NCBI GenBank assembly: GCA_964537505.1 | Contig: CAZICK010000017.1 | Location: 1 to 50,545 of the forward strand | DNA from: DAINBT01 sp036732785 | Lineage (GTDB): Bacteria; Planctomycetota; Phycisphaerae; Sedimentisphaerales; SM23-30 | Reading direction: 5' to 3' | DNA length: 50,545 nt | Notes under the pieces: model-generated | What the model was told of the DNA's origin: nothing | Databases searched by the model: none | Seen by the model: only the letters and a program-made list of their open reading frames with translations | Shown: positions 1-7,899 of the stretch, piece after piece | How positions within the stretch are numbered: the first letter of the stretch is position 1 | Layout of the letters: each line of letters opens with the position of its first letter | Program-made: the position numbers and the translations under genes

Positions 1-192
1 GGGACAGGGAATGGCATGGCAACGACCTGGCAGAGGGGGACAGGGAATGGCGTGGCAACGACCCGGCAGAGGGGGACAGGGAATGGCATGGCAACGACCT
101 GGCAGAGGGGGACCGGGAATGGCATGGCAACGACCTGGCAGAGGGGGACCGGGAATGGCCTGGCAACAGCCTGACAGAGGGGGACCGGGAAA
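1..192 (+). repeat. 36-bp tandem repeat, five full copies plus a decayed sixth
   Basis: Units begin at 1, 37, 73, 109, 145 and 181. The first three start GGGACAGGG and the later ones GGGACCGGG; divergence rises towards the right and the sixth decays. The unit is a multiple of three, so each copy encodes 12 residues (MAWQRPGRGGQG and variants) and copy number can change without breaking the frame. The array meets the left edge of the window, so the true copy number is unknown. Confidence 0.95.
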
Positions 193-541
193 GGCTTGGC
201 AACAAGCCAATAAAAATGGGAAAGCAAAAGCCTTAAAACGCGGCGGCAAAAAGAACCCCGAACAAACCATGAAACACACGGATAAGAAAGCAAAGGTAAA
301 GGCCGCCAAACACATAAAGGCGGAAGCAAAGAAAAAAGCAAAGGCCAAACATGCCGCTGCAAAAAAAGGCGAACAGGAAGCTAAATCTACCGCTAAGGAA
401 GATAAAGCAAAGCCGAAAGCCAAACGTGCCGCTGCAAAAAAAGGTGAACAGGAAGTGAAGCCCGCCGCTAAAAAGGGTGGGGCAAAGACGAAAGGTAAAC
501 GCGCCGCTGAAGATGAATCCGGCGAGAAAGCAGACGATTGA
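2..541 (+). CDS. Repeat protein with RGG-like 12-mers and a Lys/Ala-rich tail (5' partial)
   Basis: The reading frame is open to the left edge, so the true start lies outside the window. The visible part has two regions. About 60 residues are five to six copies of MAWQRPGRGGQG/PG, rich in Gly, Arg, Pro and Trp with RGG triplets. A tail of about 115 residues is dominated by Lys and Ala, with two copies of AAAKKGEQE and closely related stretches, ending in an acidic tip (EDESGEKADD). The tail resembles histone H1-like bacterial proteins and RGG repeats are known in RNA-binding proteins, so nucleic-acid binding is plausible but only inferred. No enzyme fold is visible. The next gene also carries a Pro/Gly/Met/Arg-rich segment, so the two may be related in origin or role. 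Confidence 0.7.
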   Translation, partial: GQGMAWQRPGRGGQGMAWQRPGRGGQGMAWQRPGRGGPGMAWQRPGRGGPGMAWQQPDRGGPGKAWQQANKNGKAKALKRGGKKNPEQTMKHTDKKAKVKAAKHIKAEAKKKAKAKHAAAKKGEQEAKSTAKEDKAKPKAKRAAAKKGEQEVKPAAKKGGAKTKGKRAAEDESGEKADD

Positions 542-680
542 TAAGTAAACATATCCGAAGGGAAAACGTAAGGGAGTCTCTGAGGATTAGAAATACGATC
601 CTGTGCACTTTGGCAGCTTTCGCTGGTCCGGCTTAGGTTGAGCCAAGACGGGCGCTTCGTTTTCTGGAAAGGAATCGACG

Positions 681-1658
681 ATGAAAACCATTTTGATATT
701 TTCAGTTGTGCTCGTTTTGGGATTATTGGTTTGCCAGGAAGCTCCGGGTCAGCAATCGGCAGCTTCTCAGGAGGATTGGGATCTTCTGTTGACAGATAAT
801 GGTAGAGTGGCTCCGAATGGAGGGCCTCCTGGTCTGCCGCCCCGGTGGGACGGTCAGGAACGAGTGGCAGAGCAATGGCAGCAGCATGGCGAGGATCCCG
901 GCAGAAAACCAGGCATGAGGCGTGGCCCGGGACCGGAAATGGGACGCGGTCAGGGGCCAGGTGGTGGCCCGGGACCGGCAATGGGATACGACCGGGAATC
1001 AGTCAGGACAGATCCGAAAGAACTGTTGGAGTTTATTAAGAAGTACGAGCCGGAACTAGCCGAAAAGCTGGAAAACCTTCGCCAGGAAGAACCTCAACAA
1101 CTGCGTCGGAAAATAGTCGCTCTCGGCCGACTCTACGGCCCGGTTATGCGGCAGATGGAACACAGCCCGGAAATGGGCAAACTTTCGCTCCAGAAAATTC
1201 GACTGCGTTTGAAGATCGAAGCAACGGTAAACAATCTCAAAGAGGCCGAGCAGGAAACCGAAAAGGCCACCATCAAGGAACAGCTAAGACAACATATAGA
1301 AGAGCTTTTTGATATCATCCTGGCCCAGGAGGAACTGCGGCTCAAACACTGGCGGGAGCGTATGGCTGAATTAGCTATCGAGGGAGCCCAGGTAAAAGCT
1401 CCTGACAAAGCCGAGGAAGCTAAGAGACCCCAAAAACCAGGAACAGCACAAAGCAGCGATGCCCAGCAGACCCCCGACAGTGAAAAAGCTCCCAGGTCCA
1501 GGAAAGGAAAAAAGCCCCACAAGCCGGGACCTCCCCAACAACAAGGTTTCGAAAACAGAGAAGCTCTCATCAAACAGTGGCGAGAGCAAAAGGAACAGAT
1601 TATCAATGAACGCCTCAAGGAACTGCTTGAGGATATCAAACCCTTTCCCTGGCAATGA
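681..1658 (+). CDS. Secreted helical hypothetical protein with Pro/Gly/Met-rich segment
   Basis: 325 residues. An N-terminal signal peptide (hydrophobic stretch about 4-19, probable cleavage near residue 23) points to export. Residues about 70-105 are rich in Pro, Gly, Met and Arg (GPGPEMGRGQGPGGGPGPAMG-like). Residues about 110-235 are charged and helical with many Glu, Lys, Leu and Arg, and a second low-complexity linker with PQKPG/SRKGKKPHKPG leads to a helical C-terminus. An AAAGGA ribosome site (668-673) sits seven bases before the ATG. I do not recognise a named family; the helical core loosely recalls periplasmic coiled-coil sensor proteins, but no motif proves it. A strong terminator follows. 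Confidence 0.75.
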   Translation: MKTILIFSVVLVLGLLVCQEAPGQQSAASQEDWDLLLTDNGRVAPNGGPPGLPPRWDGQERVAEQWQQHGEDPGRKPGMRRGPGPEMGRGQGPGGGPGPAMGYDRESVRTDPKELLEFIKKYEPELAEKLENLRQEEPQQLRRKIVALGRLYGPVMRQMEHSPEMGKLSLQKIRLRLKIEATVNNLKEAEQETEKATIKEQLRQHIEELFDIILAQEELRLKHWRERMAELAIEGAQVKAPDKAEEAKRPQKPGTAQSSDAQQTPDSEKAPRSRKGKKPHKPGPPQQQGFENREALIKQWREQKEQIINERLKELLEDIKPFPWQ

Positions 1659-1689
1659 TCGCCAAGAGCCGGGTAACCCGCTAGAACAG

Positions 1690-1724
1690 AGGCCCGGTCA
1701 TCGAACGATGGCCGGGCCTTCTTT
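1690..1724 (+). terminator. Rho-independent terminator after the secreted protein gene
   Basis: A 14-bp stem (1690-1703 with 1706-1719, one G-U pair) and a very short loop precede a T-rich run. It lies between convergent genes, so it may serve mainly the plus-strand gene ending at 1658. Confidence 0.8.
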
Positions 1725-1785
1725 GTTGCCGATAAATAGCGCCCTGGCACAAGGCCAAGTAATCGGCAGTTATCCGTTGGCCATA

Positions 1786-3411
1786 TTAAACCAGATGCCA
1801 GTGGCCAACGAGATAATTCAATACCAACGTAATCAGAATAAAGATCGGCATCAAAATGGTGATGCTATATGCCATGTAACCGAAGAAGCTGGGCATTTTG
1901 ATACCACTTTGCTCAGCAATGCTCTTGACCATAAAGTTCGGTCCGTTACCTATGTAGGTATTGGCCCCCATAAACACCGACCCCATCGAGATCGCCACCA
2001 GCAGTTCCTGCGCTATATGCGCCACCTGATCAGCGCCGCCCAGCGTTTTGGCCGTCTCGAAGAACACCACATAGGTCGGCGCGTTATCCAGAAAACTGCT
2101 GAGCGCGCCGGTGGCCCAGAAGAAATGCCACGGCTTGGTCAGCCCCAGGTTAGGCCCCTTGGCATTGAGAATTTCTACCGGTACCTGCATACAAATGAAG
2201 ATACCAATGAACAGGGCGGCTACTTCGCCGATAGCGGCATAGTTGAATTTGTTTTCCTTACGAATACCATCGGGGGTGGTCATTAACGAAATCGCTACAA
2301 ACAATAATTGCATAATCTCACGGAAGAAATCGGGCACTATCGGGCAGCCTTCCTTCCCCAGGAAAGGCTTATTGGGAATCAGCAGTCCCACCGACAGCAC
2401 CACGCCCAGCAGCCAAAGAAAATTGACTTTACCGCGTAGTTGGAGTTTTTGTACTTCTCCTTCGTCACGCCGGATATCGACGATAGCCTCTTTGCGGTAA
2501 GCAATGCTGTCCCAGATGTAATAGATGGCCAGCAGAATCAATACCACCGCCAGCCATTGCGGCCACAAATTTAAGGTCCACAAAAACGGAACACCCTTGA
2601 GATAACCCAAAAACAACGGCGGATCTCCGATCGGCAGCAGGCATCCGCCCACATTGCAGACCAGAAAAATAAAGAAAATAACCGTATGTTTGACATGTTT
2701 GCGCTCTCTATTGGTCTGCAGCAGCGGTCGAATCAGCAGCATTGCCGCTCCGGTAGTGCCGATGAAACTGGCGATCACCGCCCCTACTGCCAGGAATACG
2801 GTGTTTGTTATTGGGTGGGCAGGCAGGTCACCTTTAAGCTGAATACCGCCGCTTATTACATATAAGCTGAACAGCAAAACTATAAACGGTATGTACTCCG
2901 CCAGGACGGCGTGTGAGAGTACCCGGTTGACCGCCAGAACGCCGCTGAGCAACTGTTTTGTGTCGTGATCGATAACTCCCGAATGAATCAGCCAGTAATA
3001 GATAATAACAAAAACCGACAAACTCAAAGATATAAAAAGGCGATTACGATTCATCTCCCACCAGTGTTCGGTTTTCTTTATCAGCGGCAGGATCGCGATG
3101 CACAACAACAGCGTCACAAAGGGGATAACCGCCCACAATGGCGGAGTTTTGTAACCTTCCGGGTTACGATGATCTCCAGCACTCGCTTCACCGTGCCCCG
3201 CCTCGTCGTGCCCTACCTTATCAGTGACTATCGCTCCGCCGCCATGATCCTTATCGAGAACCTGATCCTTTTCGGAAACCAAAAGTTTATGAGAATCCTC
3301 CCCGGCCCACAGTAGCGGGCTTACCCAGACGGCTACTATCATGACCATAATTACCACTATGCCAATACTAACAAAACTGTTCTTCCGCTGTTCGTTGTAA
3401 CCCTGCAGCAT
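1786..3411 (-). CDS. nhaD: Sodium:proton antiporter, NhaD type
   Basis: 541 residues with about a dozen membrane segments, of the ArsB/NhaD ion-transporter superfamily. It would exchange cytoplasmic Na+ for external H+ at the inner membrane. Family-like motifs are CNVGGCLLPIGDPPLFLGYL in the middle and SSFLDNAPTYVVFFETAK near the C-terminus, as in NhaD proteins. After the first hydrophobic segment there is an unusual soluble stretch (about residues 55-83) rich in His, Asp and Gly, absent from typical NhaD as far as I know. An AAAGG site lies about nine bases before the ATG. A 5-bp hairpin (3455-3470) lies in the leader. Arsenite or other anion transport by a relative cannot be excluded, but the NhaD motif fit is good. 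Confidence 0.85.
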   Translation of the reverse strand: MLQGYNEQRKNSFVSIGIVVIMVMIVAVWVSPLLWAGEDSHKLLVSEKDQVLDKDHGGGAIVTDKVGHDEAGHGEASAGDHRNPEGYKTPPLWAVIPFVTLLLCIAILPLIKKTEHWWEMNRNRLFISLSLSVFVIIYYWLIHSGVIDHDTKQLLSGVLAVNRVLSHAVLAEYIPFIVLLFSLYVISGGIQLKGDLPAHPITNTVFLAVGAVIASFIGTTGAAMLLIRPLLQTNRERKHVKHTVIFFIFLVCNVGGCLLPIGDPPLFLGYLKGVPFLWTLNLWPQWLAVVLILLAIYYIWDSIAYRKEAIVDIRRDEGEVQKLQLRGKVNFLWLLGVVLSVGLLIPNKPFLGKEGCPIVPDFFREIMQLLFVAISLMTTPDGIRKENKFNYAAIGEVAALFIGIFICMQVPVEILNAKGPNLGLTKPWHFFWATGALSSFLDNAPTYVVFFETAKTLGGADQVAHIAQELLVAISMGSVFMGANTYIGNGPNFMVKSIAEQSGIKMPSFFGYMAYSITILMPIFILITLVLNYLVGHWHLV

Positions 3412-3677
3412 CGCGTAGGCCTTTCTCTTGTTTCGTCTAATCCCCTACCAATTCCACGGTCATAGCCGTGCAAAAATACTATACTGCCGTATATATACAA
3501 TGTATTCTCTGAGTATCGACAAATTCGCCGATTATACTTAAAAATTATAGGACGAATAGGCTGTTTTATATGTTTGGCAGGCCCAAATTTAGTGAGCTTC
3601 AGCCTTCTCATGGCCATGCCGGGGGGATTTTATCGGCCTATACTCTGGCCTCTTTATCCGGCCGGCCCTTTGCCGAT

Positions 3678-5297
3678 TTATTCGCTGCTCAAACTAATGT
3701 CAATGTGATATTTGAAGTTCTGATCGTCGCGGTTGGGGTAATCGTCGCGGTAGTGTACACCGCGGCTCTCTTTTCGGCGTTTGGCGCCCTCGGCGATCAG
3801 GCGGCAGACGGTTAGCATATTCTGGCACTGCCAATCGACCGGATCATCGAAAACCTTATCCATCACATAACGTCGCCAGAAATCGATAATCTCCACTGTC
3901 TCTTCCAACCGTTCCCCGGATCGTTCGACTCCAACGTTGCGCCACATCACCGAACGCAACGAATTGGTGACGTCAGGCACGTCGAGTTGGGTACGATCGG
4001 AATCTTCGATCTCGTAAACTATAGAATGGTGTTGCAGGATGTTTTGGTCGGAGGCGATCTGGCCGGCCGCGGCTTCACCGCAAATCTGCCCGAAAACCAG
4101 TCCTTCCAGCAGTGAGTTGCTCGCCAGTCGGTTGCTCCCATGCAAGCCGGTAGCCGCGGCTTCACCACAGCAATAAAGGTTTTCGATATTGGTTCGGCCT
4201 GTGATATCGGTTTTTACTCCGCCGACCATGTAATGGGCGCTTGGCCGAACCGGGATAAGATCGACATCAACGTCTATGTCAAACGATTTACACAAAGCGT
4301 TGATCGTGGGAAAATGCTCCGCCAAATGTTTGCTACCTATATGCCGTACGTCCAGGAAGACATTTGTGGCGCCGGTTTTGGCCATGTGTTTATATATGAC
4401 ACGGCTGACCACGTCGCGTGGCGCCAGCTCTGCCTGTTCGTGATAGTCCGACATAAAACGACGGCCTTTACCATCGACCAGATACGCTCCCTCGCCACGG
4501 AGCGCTTCGGTTATCAGTGTGCGCGCGGCACCGGCAATATAAAGCGTCGTCGGATGAAACTGCATAAATTCCAGATCGCTCAGCACAGCGCCGGCGCGAT
4601 AGGCCATGGCCAATCCATCGGCCGTGGCACCGGCGGGATTGGTGGTTTCCCGCCACAGTTGACCTGCTCCGCCGGAAGCCAGGATTGTCCGCCGAGCCCA
4701 TATACATTGCAAACCGTGTCTGGGGTGATAAGACAGCACTCCAAGGCAGCGGCCGCTGTCGGTCAGAAGATCGATGCAAAAACACTGTTCAAACACCTTG
4801 ACGGCACGATTTTTTTTAACCTGCTCCGTCAGGGCCAGGGCCAGGGCTTTGCCAGTCGCATCGCCAAGAGCATGGGCGATGCGTCCCCGGCTGTGCCCGC
4901 CCTCTCTGCCGAGGGCGATCTTTCCGTCGGCCATATCAAAAGGCGTCGCCCACTGTCGTAACTGTTCGATCTGGGCGGGAGCTTTTTTGACCACCAACTC
5001 GACCACGTCCGTATCGCACAAACCACAGCCTGTTTTTAAGGTGTCGTCTATGTGCAAATCGACACGGTCGTCATCGGATAAAACCGCGGCGATACCCCCC
5101 TGAGCATAATAGGTGTTACTGTCGGTGAGCGTATCTTTGACCAGCACCAGCACCTGGCCCGCCTGGGCTGCGCCCAGCGCCGCCCGCAAACCCGCTACGC
5201 CGCCGCCGATAACCAGGCAGTCCGTGTATAAATGCCCCATAGCACGGGTGTCCATGCGAGCCAGATATCGACGTGTTTCAACTGCTGTGCGTATCAC
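3678..5297 (-). CDS. nadB: L-aspartate oxidase
   Basis: 539 residues. FAD enzyme oxidising L-aspartate to iminoaspartate, the first step of de novo NAD synthesis, normally paired with quinolinate synthase NadA, which is not in this window. The dinucleotide-binding motif GGGVAGLRAALGAAQAG is near residue 30, followed by SNTYYAQGGIAAV, GREGGHSRGRIAHALGDATG, and the FAD-contacting C-terminal HGSNRLASNSLLEGLVFG, all as in NadB rather than succinate dehydrogenase. The frame starts with GTG at 5297; in-frame ATG codons a little downstream (MDTRAMGH, MGHLYTD) are also possible because none has a clear ribosome site. Confidence 0.93.
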   Translation of the reverse strand: MIRTAVETRRYLARMDTRAMGHLYTDCLVIGGGVAGLRAALGAAQAGQVLVLVKDTLTDSNTYYAQGGIAAVLSDDDRVDLHIDDTLKTGCGLCDTDVVELVVKKAPAQIEQLRQWATPFDMADGKIALGREGGHSRGRIAHALGDATGKALALALTEQVKKNRAVKVFEQCFCIDLLTDSGRCLGVLSYHPRHGLQCIWARRTILASGGAGQLWRETTNPAGATADGLAMAYRAGAVLSDLEFMQFHPTTLYIAGAARTLITEALRGEGAYLVDGKGRRFMSDYHEQAELAPRDVVSRVIYKHMAKTGATNVFLDVRHIGSKHLAEHFPTINALCKSFDIDVDVDLIPVRPSAHYMVGGVKTDITGRTNIENLYCCGEAAATGLHGSNRLASNSLLEGLVFGQICGEAAAGQIASDQNILQHHSIVYEIEDSDRTQLDVPDVTNSLRSVMWRNVGVERSGERLEETVEIIDFWRRYVMDKVFDDPVDWQCQNMLTVCRLIAEGAKRRKESRGVHYRDDYPNRDDQNFKYHIDISLSSE

Positions 5298-5342
5298 TTG
5301 TTTGTAGATAGCTCTTATTTGTAGTTTGTCGCGAATTCCCGA

Positions 5343-6002
5343 TTATTTCAGTTCCACCGACCAGTAGGCGTGATCAAGAAACTGTTTCCACGAATGGTAG
5401 CGTCCATCACCAAGATTAATATTGATCACTGGCGACCGATTGGGCTTGGCCGGTTCTGCTATCAAGTGCATACGGGCCTGTTGGGGTGTTCTGCCGCCTT
5501 TTTTTACATTGCACTTGAGACAAGCGCAAACCAAATTTTCCCATGTCGGCTGTCCTCCCATATTCCGCGGTACTATGTGATCAAGGCTCAACTCGCTGGT
5601 TGGTAATCGTCGGCCACAGTACTGGCAGTGGTTGTTGTCCCGAGCGTAAATATTTCTCCGATTCAATGTTACTTCCCGCCGCGGCAGTCGATCGTAAAAC
5701 AATAACCGGATAATCCGTGGTACCGCAACGCTCAGCCTTACAGTGTTAAGCCAATCGTGGTCATCCGGCTCAAATTTTTTCTTCAGTTCGGATATCTCCA
5801 GCCAGCCGGACAGGTCATAATTGCTGTACTGTCCATGATCGTGATCTATTACCTCAGCCATGTCTCGGCATAACAGAGACATCGCCCGTTTCAACCCGAC
5901 CACGCGGATGGCCATATAGTGCTTATTGAGCACCAGCACCTGACAATCCAAAACCGATGGCGCCGCAATCATAACAAAAACCAGCCTTCTATCAACCGTC
6001 AT
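5343..6002 (-). CDS. HNH endonuclease family protein
   Basis: 219 residues. The N-terminal half (VLDCQVLVLNKHYMAIRVV...) belongs to a widespread bacterial HNH family of unknown substrate. The C-terminal half has the zinc/HNH core: CQYCGRRLP, then LDHIVPRNMGG and ENLVCACLKCNVKKGGRTP, giving two CxxC pairs and the catalytic His-Asn arrangement. It lies 45 bases upstream of nadB and may be co-transcribed with it. No restriction or phage genes are nearby, so a housekeeping or DNA-processing role is more likely than defence; that is inference. The ATG at 6002 is the longest choice; ATG at 5972 is an alternative. Confidence 0.85.
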   Translation of the reverse strand: MTVDRRLVFVMIAAPSVLDCQVLVLNKHYMAIRVVGLKRAMSLLCRDMAEVIDHDHGQYSNYDLSGWLEISELKKKFEPDDHDWLNTVRLSVAVPRIIRLLFYDRLPRREVTLNRRNIYARDNNHCQYCGRRLPTSELSLDHIVPRNMGGQPTWENLVCACLKCNVKKGGRTPQQARMHLIAEPAKPNRSPVININLGDGRYHSWKQFLDHAYWSVELK

Positions 6003-6185
6003 CCTTTACTTTTTGCAACTGGCAACTCTCAAACCAACTCCGGCAGACAATAACCAGCAGCGATACGTCCTTTTAACATATCTGTTGTCATTAAACAAGT
6101 AAAATGCACAGCTATGGGCCTCCTATAAAGCCGGACCAAGCCCTGACGGTCTGCCAAAATGGCATATTTTTGCTAGTGTTTTCGC

Positions 6186-6207
6186 CTGTCGGACCAACAG
6201 CCGACAG
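6186..6207. promoter_or_regulatory. Inverted repeat, candidate activator site for hsp20
   Basis: CTGTCGG and CCGACAG arms separated by 8 bases, a perfect 7-bp inverted repeat about 70 bases upstream of the -24 element. This is the usual position for an enhancer-binding-protein site of a sigma-54 promoter. The octamer CGGACCAA occurs here (6190-6197) and again at 6132-6139. The assignment is inference. Confidence 0.45.
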
Positions 6208-6263
6208 ATGCTCGGTTTTTACAACCACGGTAAATTAAGGGGGTTATGTTGTTTTTGTGGGTT

Positions 6264-6279
6264 TGGCACGCAAATTGCT
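6264..6279 (+). promoter_or_regulatory. Sigma-54 (RpoN) promoter of hsp20
   Basis: TGGCACG-CAAA-TTGCT matches the -24/-12 consensus TGGCACG-N4-TTGCW at every position, with GG (6265-6266) and GC (6277-6278) exactly 10 bases apart. Predicted transcript start is near 6290, giving a leader of about 120 bases to the ATG at 6412. The same core, in the same context, lies before the sigma factor gene near 20234. Confidence 0.8.
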
Positions 6280-6330
6280 CGTTAGAAAAGTGGCCATTGA
6301 AAAAAATGGTGGCTAAAAGATATTAAAAAC

Positions 6331-6355
6331 GTTTCGTTGTGGCCACAACCGAAAC
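6331..6355 (+). promoter_or_regulatory. Palindrome in the hsp20 leader
   Basis: A near-perfect palindrome centred on TTGTGGCCACAA with GTTTCG and CGAAAC ends and a one-base bulge. It lies about 40 bases after the predicted transcript start. It could fold in the mRNA or bind a dimeric regulator. It is not the CIRCE element of HrcA. Confidence 0.4.
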
Positions 6356-6411
6356 ACAGTTTTGAAAAAAGTTAAATTTAAGCCATACAGTAAGGAAAGG
6401 AGACGATAACA

Positions 6412-6855
6412 ATGTTACCCGTAATAAGACATTTTGAAGGACGATTGGTTCCTGTGACGCGGCATCCCTGCAGGAACGGGTTGGCCCGTCTGTTTGACGA
6501 CCTTTGGTCGGAGACAGTGATCTCCGATTCGAGTAATTTTGGGAATTTGGACCTTTACGAGGACCGTGGGGGTATCCACCTTGACGTGGAATTGCCCGGC
6601 TGCCAGCGCGATGATATTGAGCTGAGCCTGGAAGACGGCGCGATTCATCTGCAGGCCCAGCGTAAAGAGGAAAAGGAAAGCAAAGACGCAAACTACTATG
6701 TACGCGAACGGATTAGGGGACAGTGGTCTCGCTCGATCCAACTGCCCGAACCAGTAAACAAGGACAATATCGACGCTACTTTCAAGGACGGCATTTTAAG
6801 AATCGTCCTGGAAAAGCAGCAAAAGAATGAACCTCACAAAATCAAGATTTCATAG
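6412..6855 (+). CDS. Small heat-shock protein, Hsp20/alpha-crystallin family
   Basis: 147 residues, usual length. ATP-independent cytosolic chaperone that holds unfolding proteins. The alpha-crystallin domain spans about residues 43-140: NLDLYEDRGGIHLDVELPGC, the YYVRERIRGQWSRSIQLPEPV segment and the GILRIVLEK strand; a short C-terminal IKIS supplies the I-x-I type motif. The N-terminal arm includes RLFDDLW. AAAGGAG at 6396-6402 is nine bases before the ATG. Transcription is probably from the sigma-54 promoter at 6264-6279, which suggests stress control by an activator. A clear terminator follows at 6930-6967. Confidence 0.93.
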   Translation: MLPVIRHFEGRLVPVTRHPCRNGLARLFDDLWSETVISDSSNFGNLDLYEDRGGIHLDVELPGCQRDDIELSLEDGAIHLQAQRKEEKESKDANYYVRERIRGQWSRSIQLPEPVNKDNIDATFKDGILRIVLEKQQKNEPHKIKIS

Positions 6856-6929
6856 GGATGGTTTTGTTCCGGTTCCCCAAGCCGGAACTTGCCCCCGTGT
6901 ACAATTGCGGAGTTCTATCTTCAGCCCGA

Positions 6930-6967
6930 CCGTCACAGTTGTAAACCCCGGCTGTGACGGTTTTTTT
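6930..6967 (+). terminator. Rho-independent terminator of hsp20
   Basis: CCGTCACAG (6930-6938) pairs with CTGTGACGG (6952-6960) around a 13-base loop, followed by seven T. It overlaps the 3' end of the convergent queG frame. Confidence 0.85.
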
Positions 6968-7844
6968 GTTCGATCCGTCGCGTGTCTGGCCTGTTCTCCG
7001 CCGGTTGAAACTCAGGAATGGTTGTAACAACAACATTTTCATTAAACGGGCATATTTCCTGGCAAACGTCACAGCCATAAAGCCATTCGGCGGTTTGTTC
7101 TTTGAGTTTTCGTGGTATGCTGGTTTTCGATTCTATGGTCAGGTACGATATGCACTTTCGCCCTTCAAGTATATGTGGTTCCACCAGTGCGCCGGCAGGG
7201 CAAGCCTCCAGGCACCGCCGGCAGGAACCGCAACGATCGGCGACGGGCCTGTCATATTCCAGTTCCAGGTCGGTAAGTATCTCTCCGAGCACCAGCCACG
7301 AGCCAAACCGTTCGTTAATAAGCAGGCTGTTTTTACCGATCCAGCCCAAACCCGCACGGGCGGCGTGGGCTTTTTCCATCAGCGGGGCGGTATCTACAAA
7401 ACACCGCAATTGAATTTTTTTTTCTGCGCTGCCGGCTGCCGAGCGTATTTGTTTAGCAAGCTGCCTGAGCCTGGCCCTGACCACATCATGATAATCTTTT
7501 CCCCATGCAAAGCGTGCCACTTTGCCCGATCGCTTACCAGTTGTTGTTTCGGCGGCAGGACGTGGCGTTGCCCCAGACGTTTTATTTTCACAACTGTGGT
7601 TTCCCGATGACGGAGTATAATAGTTCATCGCTGTGCATATAACGCTGCGAGCGCCGGGCATAAGTTTTCGCGGATCGAGCCGCCGGTCAGGATTAGTTTC
7701 CAGATAACGCATATCGCCCTGATACCCGCGAGCCAGGTATTCATAAAAAGCATCGCTGTACTCGACAGGTTCCGCAGGGGCGATTGCGACCAGGTCAAAA
7801 CCCAATTGATATGCCCATTGTTTGATTTGGAAACTGTGGATCAT
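6933..7844 (-). CDS. queG: Epoxyqueuosine reductase, short C-terminus
   Basis: 303 residues. Cobalamin- and iron-sulfur-dependent enzyme that reduces epoxyqueuosine to queuosine at tRNA position 34. Motifs are MPGARSVICTAMNYY, DYHDVVRARLRQLA, FVDTAPLMEKAHAARAGLGWIGKNS, and two ferredoxin-like clusters, CGSCRRCLEACPAGA with CISYLTIE, and CDVCQEICPFN. After the second cluster only about 30 unrelated-looking residues remain, whereas family members usually continue with a segment ending in a GL.RN motif. The frame ends inside the hsp20 terminator, so the end may have been lost by rearrangement. An AAGGCG site precedes the ATG. No other queuosine genes are in the window. Confidence 0.9.
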   Translation of the reverse strand: MIHSFQIKQWAYQLGFDLVAIAPAEPVEYSDAFYEYLARGYQGDMRYLETNPDRRLDPRKLMPGARSVICTAMNYYTPSSGNHSCENKTSGATPRPAAETTTGKRSGKVARFAWGKDYHDVVRARLRQLAKQIRSAAGSAEKKIQLRCFVDTAPLMEKAHAARAGLGWIGKNSLLINERFGSWLVLGEILTDLELEYDRPVADRCGSCRRCLEACPAGALVEPHILEGRKCISYLTIESKTSIPRKLKEQTAEWLYGCDVCQEICPFNENVVVTTIPEFQPAENRPDTRRIEQKNRHSRGLQL

Positions 7845-7899
7845 TTTCGCCTTGGTTCATCGTGGATTCGCGGATATTCGGCCCGGCCATTATCCCGAT

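Larger units (their letters stand above)
6003..6411. other. Regulatory intergenic region before hsp20
   Basis: 409 bases without a gene, between two genes that read away from each other. It holds an inverted repeat (6186-6207), a sigma-54 promoter (6264-6279), a leader palindrome (6331-6355) and an AAAGGAG ribosome site (6396-6402). A second TGGCAT...TTGCT motif at 6160-6174 has a 9-base instead of a 10-base GG-GC interval, so it is probably not functional as a promoter. Confidence 0.7.

Noticed and set aside
1459..2286. 275-codon plus-strand frame crossing the terminator into nhaD
   Set aside because: It overlaps two supported genes and passes through a strong terminator; the product has no recognisable features.
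3570..3815. 81-codon plus-strand frame overlapping the 3' end of nadB
   Set aside because: Most of it is antisense to nadB; there is no ribosome site and no family.
6362..6391. Sigma-70-like TTGAAA...TACAGT before hsp20
   Set aside because: It would place the transcript start inside the ribosome site. The perfect sigma-54 match upstream is far better.
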